Source: an uncultured Treponema sp. (GTDB lineage: Bacteria; Spirochaetota; Spirochaetia; Treponematales; Treponemataceae). Taken from it: 9,278 nucleotides of DNA. Below are positions 5,694-9,278 of this stretch, piece after piece. The notes beneath the pieces are model-generated. The model was given only the letters and a program-made list of their open reading frames with translations, was not told where the DNA came from and did no database searches. The position numbers and the translations under genes were made by a program. How positions within the stretch are numbered: the first letter of the stretch is position 1; each line of letters starts with the position of its first letter. The stretch lies in NCBI GenBank assembly GCA_937915735.1, contig CALGGS010000175.1, forward strand, positions 1 through 9,278, in the 5' to 3' direction.

Positions 5694-6863
5694 TTAGGCT
5701 TCAGAAAGCACATCTTTTAGAATCGCAAGTCCTTCGTCAATTTCCTTGTATGAAATGTTGAGCGGAGGCACGATTCTTAAGGTGTTTGCGCCCGCCGTCG
5801 AAGTGAGCAAGCCTTTTTCAAGCAATTTCTTTTCGACATCAAGGGCTTTTGCACCGTTTATCATATCAACGCCAATCATAAGGCCTTTTCCACGGATTTC
5901 ACCGACGAATTTTGAATTAAATTCAGCGATTTTCTTTCGCATATACTCGCCTTTTTCTGTTACAGACTGCAAAAAGCCTGGTTTTTCAAGCTCATGAAGA
6001 ACAACAAGGCCTGCCGCACAAGCCAAAGGATTTCCGCCAAATGTTGACTGATGGTCGCCCGCCTTAAAGACATCCGCCGCCTTTCCTCGAATCAAAATTC
6101 CGCCAAAAGGAACTCCGCCTGCCGCTCCCTTCGCAAAGGAAACGACATCAGGATTAAAGCCCAGCTGCTCACTTGCAAGCAAAGTTCCCGTGCGGCCAAA
6201 GCCTGTCTGAACCTCGTCTGCCATAACGATTGCGCCGGCCTTTCGGGCAGCGTCAGCGGCCGCTTTTGCCCAGTCACTGTCCACAATGTTGACTCCGCCT
6301 TCGCCCTGAACACACTCAATCAAAAGGGCTGCGGTCGTGTCGTCAAAAGCTGTTTTAATTGCTTCCCAGTCGTTTGCCTTGATTGTCTTAAAGCAGTCTA
6401 CATAAGGAGCAAAGCAAGCCGGATGGAATTTTTCCTGACCGGTTGCCGTAAGAGTTGCCAGAGTCCTGCCGTGAAAAGAAGATTCGAGCGTGTAAATGAC
6501 CCGTCGTTTTTCGCCGCCGTTCAAATATCCGTATTTTCGTGCCAGCTTAATTGCAGCCTCGTTTCCTTCCGCGCCACTGTTTCCGAAAAAAACGGCGTCA
6601 AAGCCTGTCTTGGAAAGCAATTCGCCCGCATACTGGACACCAACATCGCTTACAAAGTAATTGCAGATATGAATCTGTTTTTTTGCCTGCTTGGAGATTG
6701 CCTTTACGAGCGGCTTAAAGTTGTGCCCGAGACAATTGACAGCAATTCCTGCCAGAAAGTCAATGTATTTTTTTCCGTTTGAGTCGTAGCAAGTTGCCCC
6801 CTTGCCCTTTACAAAAGTAACATCAAACGAACCGTAATTATTTACAACATTTTTAGAAGCCAT
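5694..6863 (-). CDS. argD: Acetylornithine aminotransferase (class III PLP-dependent)
   Basis: This 389-residue cytoplasmic enzyme of arginine synthesis transfers an amino group from glutamate to N-acetylglutamate semialdehyde, giving N-acetylornithine. Many ArgD enzymes also act on succinyl-diaminopimelate in lysine synthesis. Class III signatures are intact: PLP-phosphate loop GNSGAEGNEAAIKLAR (94-109), SFHGRT (129-134), QGEGG (186-190), DEVQTGFGRTG (216-226) with Asp216 for the pyridine nitrogen, Schiff-base Lys245 in SFAKGAAGGVPFGG (242-255), and HQSTFGGNPLACAA (271-284). Length equals the ArgD norm of about 390. On the minus strand AAGGAA (plus 6871-6876) lies 7 nt before the ATG. No other arg gene is adjacent. 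Specificity within class III is inferred from length and close match to ArgD motifs; a related N-acyl diamine aminotransferase is the main alternative. Confidence 0.9.
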   Translation of the reverse strand: MASKNVVNNYGSFDVTFVKGKGATCYDSNGKKYIDFLAGIAVNCLGHNFKPLVKAISKQAKKQIHICNYFVSDVGVQYAGELLSKTGFDAVFFGNSGAEGNEAAIKLARKYGYLNGGEKRRVIYTLESSFHGRTLATLTATGQEKFHPACFAPYVDCFKTIKANDWEAIKTAFDDTTAALLIECVQGEGGVNIVDSDWAKAAADAARKAGAIVMADEVQTGFGRTGTLLASEQLGFNPDVVSFAKGAAGGVPFGGILIRGKAADVFKAGDHQSTFGGNPLACAAGLVVLHELEKPGFLQSVTEKGEYMRKKIAEFNSKFVGEIRGKGLMIGVDMINGAKALDVEKKLLEKGLLTSTAGANTLRIVPPLNISYKEIDEGLAILKDVLSEA

Positions 6864-6891
6864 TTCTTTATTCCTTATATTTTGTTCTCAG

Positions 6892-6919
6892 AGATTACCA
6901 CAGATTTTAATTTTGGGAA
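6892..6919 (-). promoter_or_regulatory. Candidate argD promoter
   Basis: On the minus strand TTCCCA (plus 6914-6919), a 16-bp spacer and TAATCT (plus 6892-6897) with an extended TGG in front. The -35 box matches at only 4 of 6 positions. It would give a leader of about 20 nt. Confidence 0.4.
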
Positions 6920-6931
6920 AGAGAATAAAAA

Positions 6932-6960
6932 TTGACGAGTGGCAATAGTTACATTACAAT
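6932..6960 (+). promoter_or_regulatory. Predicted sigma70 promoter of the lipoprotein gene
   Basis: TTGACG (6932-6937), a 17-bp spacer and TACAAT (6955-6960), each one base from consensus. Transcription should start near 6967, giving a leader of about 50 nt. Confidence 0.75.
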
Positions 6961-6966
6961 GAAACT

Positions 6967-6986
6967 CTAAAAACTTCAGTTTTTAG
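6967..6986 (+). promoter_or_regulatory. Hairpin at the very 5' end of the lipoprotein mRNA, with an alternative fold
   Basis: CTAAAAACT (6967-6975) and AGTTTTTAG (6978-6986) are perfect inverted repeats around TC, though at least one closing pair must open because the loop is only 2 nt. ACTTC (6973-6977) can instead pair with GAAGT (6986-6990). The hairpin begins at the predicted start of transcription and may simply protect the 5' end. GAGGAG at 7005-7010 is the ribosome binding site, 6 nt before the ATG. Confidence 0.5.
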
Positions 6987-7016
6987 AAGTTCCCCTTCCC
7001 TTATGAGGAGCCTCGT

Positions 7017-9278
7017 ATGAAAAAAGTTTTTAAGGACAGATTCCTCGGCTTCCCTCGAAATGACAGGTTTTTTACTTTGATTTTTTCACTTCTATTCCTT
7101 GTTTTTCTTGTTTCCTGCCAGAATTTTCTTGAAGGCGCGGAGCTAAAAAAGCAGCTTGACGAGCAAATTGATTACGCCAACGCACAAGAGTGCATCCTAA
7201 TCGTAAAATCTGATGAAAAGTTCGGAAGCTTTTTGTCTGCCGGCGAAAAGCCCTGCAAAGTCGGCTACACGACGAGCCTTCAGTTTACGCTCAACAAAAG
7301 CGACTACATTTTCAACGGACTAAAGGCAGTTTCCCAGACGGATGCAGGGCAAGACCTTTCAGGATTCGTGGATTTTACCCTTAACGAAAAAGAAAGCGAT
7401 ATCAAAAACGGAATCTATAAAATCACCGTCAAGCTTTTAAAAGCATCGGCCGACATTCTGATTCAGCCGGACTGCACGCTTCTTCCAGAAATCACTTCTT
7501 ACAGCCCGTCTCCAGGCGAAATAAATTACTCGAACACACCAATTACCATAAATTTCAATATGGCAATGGAAAATCTTTTTTGCTACGGACAAGAAAGCAT
7601 TTCAATAAAATATCTTACGCTTGATATGTCAGATTTTTTTGAAAAGCCGGTTTTTGATTCAAAAACGAACATTCTGACCTTAACCCCTGATTCCCAAAAG
7701 CTCAGGGAATTCATCGAAAATCAAAATCTGGCTTACATCAGCCTGGAACTGTCTTTCGGAAAAAATATCACGGCAAAAATAAACGGCGGGGATTATTCTC
7801 TCAAAAATTCTCCAACATTTACGGTGCGATACGAGCCAAAAATTGAGACAACTCCGCCCGAAAAATACGAATTCTTTGTTACGCGACACGAAATTTCCTT
7901 AGAAAACGCAGAAAACCTTCCGGAGGAAGAGAAATTCAATCAAGTTCTTCTTTCTGCAATGACCGACGAACAAATTTTACAGAACCGCACGAACGGCACA
8001 TTTTACATCTACGGAAAATATTATGACGCAGAAAGCGGGGTAAACAGCATTAAGATTACGGAGAAAAGGACAAATGACACAAAGTCAAATATCGTCTATG
8101 AAGAAGAAAAATCTGTAATTTATGACAGTAATTCTGAAAATGCCAGAATCGAAAAAAAAGACGGATACGGAATTTTTTGCATAAAATATGAAAGCCTTCT
8201 GGAAGACGGCGCTCTTCTTTTTTCTGTAACAGCCGTGGATAAAGCGGGGAATAGTTCTGATTCCCAAAATTTTACGGCGATAAAGAATAACGGCATCAAC
8301 TACGAGGCTATTATCCGGAATCTACCTAAAGATTTTAAGATAAACGATGTTTTTGACAAAGAAACTTATAAGGAGAATCTGAAAAATCTTAAAATTTACG
8401 GCTCAGACATAAACACTGTAAATTATGCGACTTTTTATGGCACCGTAAAACTTTCAGAAAAAAATATGCGCTTTGCCTGCGAATATACGGACAAGGACGG
8501 CGGTTTACGACACGAAGATTTTAGCGATTATGACGAGGAAACAGGAATGTTTAACCATACGCTTGATGTAGAAAATGTGGCAAATCTTTGCGTAAAACTA
8601 ATTTTGACAATCGATATAGGAAAAGTTCTTGAATCTGAGATTTGCTTTCCCTCAAAGCCCTGCATTTCAAATCTTACAAATGTTAATAGTACAGGTAATA
8701 AATATACGAAAATAGAATTTGCTCCGTCAGGGAAAGGCAGTTTTAATTCTCTTCTGTGCCTTTACTATAATGATGAGGGTATTCTTTGCTCGAAATCTTT
8801 TGGTAACACTATAAAATTCTACGACTCAGGCGATGAAAATTATATCATTCCTTATGAATACCTTTATGGAGAAATCAGCGAGGAAATTTATTCATATAAT
8901 ACGACTCTTTCTGCATTGACAGATACCGTCTCCGTGGAAGACATTTCTTTTTCAAAGGGGAATGAAGCTGGCAAAATTGATTTTACGGTTACGCTAAGTG
9001 ATGACTCCTGGTCAAAATTTGATTCAATCTTTTTTAAATATACGATATCTTCAGAAAACTCTATCGTAACTTCTAAAAATTATTTTTTTGAAGCCGGAAG
9101 TTTAAGTCAGACTTTTTCTGAATATCAAGGCTACATTTATGATTCTGACTTGACATTTGAATTTTATGGCATAAAAGGAACAGTTCAAAGCTCTGTTTCA
9201 AAATACACAAAATCCGGAATTACAGGCGCAGATTATGACTCTATAACTCCAACATTGGCTTATCAGAGAAACGGTTTT
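7017..9278 (+). CDS. Large surface lipoprotein with Ig-like domains (3' end outside the window)
   Basis: An open frame of 754 codons runs off the window without a stop. The start at ATG 7017 is supported by GAGGAG six nt upstream and a good promoter. The N-terminus is a lipoprotein signal peptide: a basic region, a hydrophobic core at about 18-32 (FFTLIFSLLFLVFLV) and lipobox LVSC with Cys34 as the lipidated residue. The mature protein should be anchored to a membrane, probably exported. PEITSYSPSPGEINYSNTPI (157-176) followed by TINFNMAM matches the opening of SbsA/Big_5-type Ig-like domains. A later domain contains YYDAESGVNSI (335-345) and ends VTAVDKAGNSS (404-414), typical of bacterial Ig-like folds. 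From about residue 415 on I recognise no domain; it is beta-rich in appearance with aromatic and Asn/Asp-rich stretches. No enzymatic motif is seen. The distal third uses visibly more AT-rich codons. Lipoprotein nature is secure; function is unknown. Confidence 0.85.
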   Translation, partial: MKKVFKDRFLGFPRNDRFFTLIFSLLFLVFLVSCQNFLEGAELKKQLDEQIDYANAQECILIVKSDEKFGSFLSAGEKPCKVGYTTSLQFTLNKSDYIFNGLKAVSQTDAGQDLSGFVDFTLNEKESDIKNGIYKITVKLLKASADILIQPDCTLLPEITSYSPSPGEINYSNTPITINFNMAMENLFCYGQESISIKYLTLDMSDFFEKPVFDSKTNILTLTPDSQKLREFIENQNLAYISLELSFGKNITAKINGGDYSLKNSPTFTVRYEPKIETTPPEKYEFFVTRHEISLENAENLPEEEKFNQVLLSAMTDEQILQNRTNGTFYIYGKYYDAESGVNSIKITEKRTNDTKSNIVYEEEKSVIYDSNSENARIEKKDGYGIFCIKYESLLEDGALLFSVTAVDKAGNSSDSQNFTAIKNNGINYEAIIRNLPKDFKINDVFDKETYKENLKNLKIYGSDINTVNYATFYGTVKLSEKNMRFACEYTDKDGGLRHEDFSDYDEETGMFNHTLDVENVANLCVKLILTIDIGKVLESEICFPSKPCISNLTNVNSTGNKYTKIEFAPSGKGSFNSLLCLYYNDEGILCSKSFGNTIKFYDSGDENYIIPYEYLYGEISEEIYSYNTTLSALTDTVSVEDISFSKGNEAGKIDFTVTLSDDSWSKFDSIFFKYTISSENSIVTSKNYFFEAGSLSQTFSEYQGYIYDSDLTFEFYGIKGTVQSSVSKYTKSGITGADYDSITPTLAYQRNGF
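7051..7067 (+). repeat. Candidate dispersed-repeat remnant inside the signal-peptide coding region
   Basis: TCCC followed by CGAAATGACAGG (7056-7067) matches TCCC plus CGAGATGACGGG at 690-709, with 10 of 12 identical in the second block. It encodes residues of the atypically long N-terminal region before the hydrophobic core. Two short copies in 9 kb could be chance. Confidence 0.3.

Noticed and set aside
6051..6782. A 243-codon open frame on the plus strand
   Set aside because: It lies wholly antisense to argD, whose motifs and length are unambiguous, and its Cys/Arg/Ser-rich translation resembles no protein. It is a shadow of argD codon usage.
7003..7016. Near-palindrome GAGGAGCCTC over the lipoprotein ribosome binding site as a translation switch
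   Set aside because: Only three pairs can form with a workable loop, too weak to sequester the site.

Overview
The window looks like part of a spirochaete chromosome, most likely a gut or rumen Treponema relative. This is inferred from the overall flavour: moderate to low G+C, AT-rich hairpin-studded intergenic regions, a large Ig-like surface lipoprotein, and an ECF-S-like/HisKA_3/LuxR regulatory cassette. There is no rRNA or marker gene to prove it. No tRNA, rRNA, CRISPR array or complete insertion sequence is visible.

Left end (1-782): an AT-rich accessory patch. A Gp49/HigB-like toxin gene survives only as a frameshifted, stop-containing remnant (1-317). Its XRE-type antitoxin (307-594) is intact and still overlaps the toxin's end by 11 nt. 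The following 188 bp hold several small inverted repeats and no convincing gene.

Amino-acid metabolism: thrA (minus strand, 3278-783) encodes a full-length aspartokinase/homoserine dehydrogenase fusion. A strong minus-strand promoter (TTGAGT-N17-TATAAT) lies about 185 nt upstream of it. The leader between promoter and start codon is almost filled by four consecutive inverted repeats. argD (minus strand, 6863-5694) encodes an acetylornithine-type aminotransferase and ends at a strong terminator that also serves the convergent regulatory operon.

Regulatory cassette (3565-5629, plus strand): three tightly coupled genes encode a multi-pass membrane protein resembling ECF-transporter S components, a one-TM HisKA_3 histidine kinase with no other sensory domain, and a NarL/LuxR-type response regulator. 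The simplest reading is that the membrane protein supplies ligand sensing for the kinase. The cassette promoter (TCGACA-N16-TATAAT) is back-to-back with the thrA promoter. The two -35 boxes sit in two copies of a 10-bp near-perfect direct repeat (12-bp period), which suggests shared or autoregulatory control.

Right end (7017-9278, running off the window): a large lipoprotein with a lipobox at Cys34 and Ig-like domains, driven by a near-consensus promoter (TTGACG-N17-TACAAT). Its signal peptide has an unusually long N-terminal region whose DNA resembles a short dispersed repeat that also occurs near position 700.

The most interesting parts are the divergent promoter/leader region (3279-3540) and the S-component-like sensor cassette.
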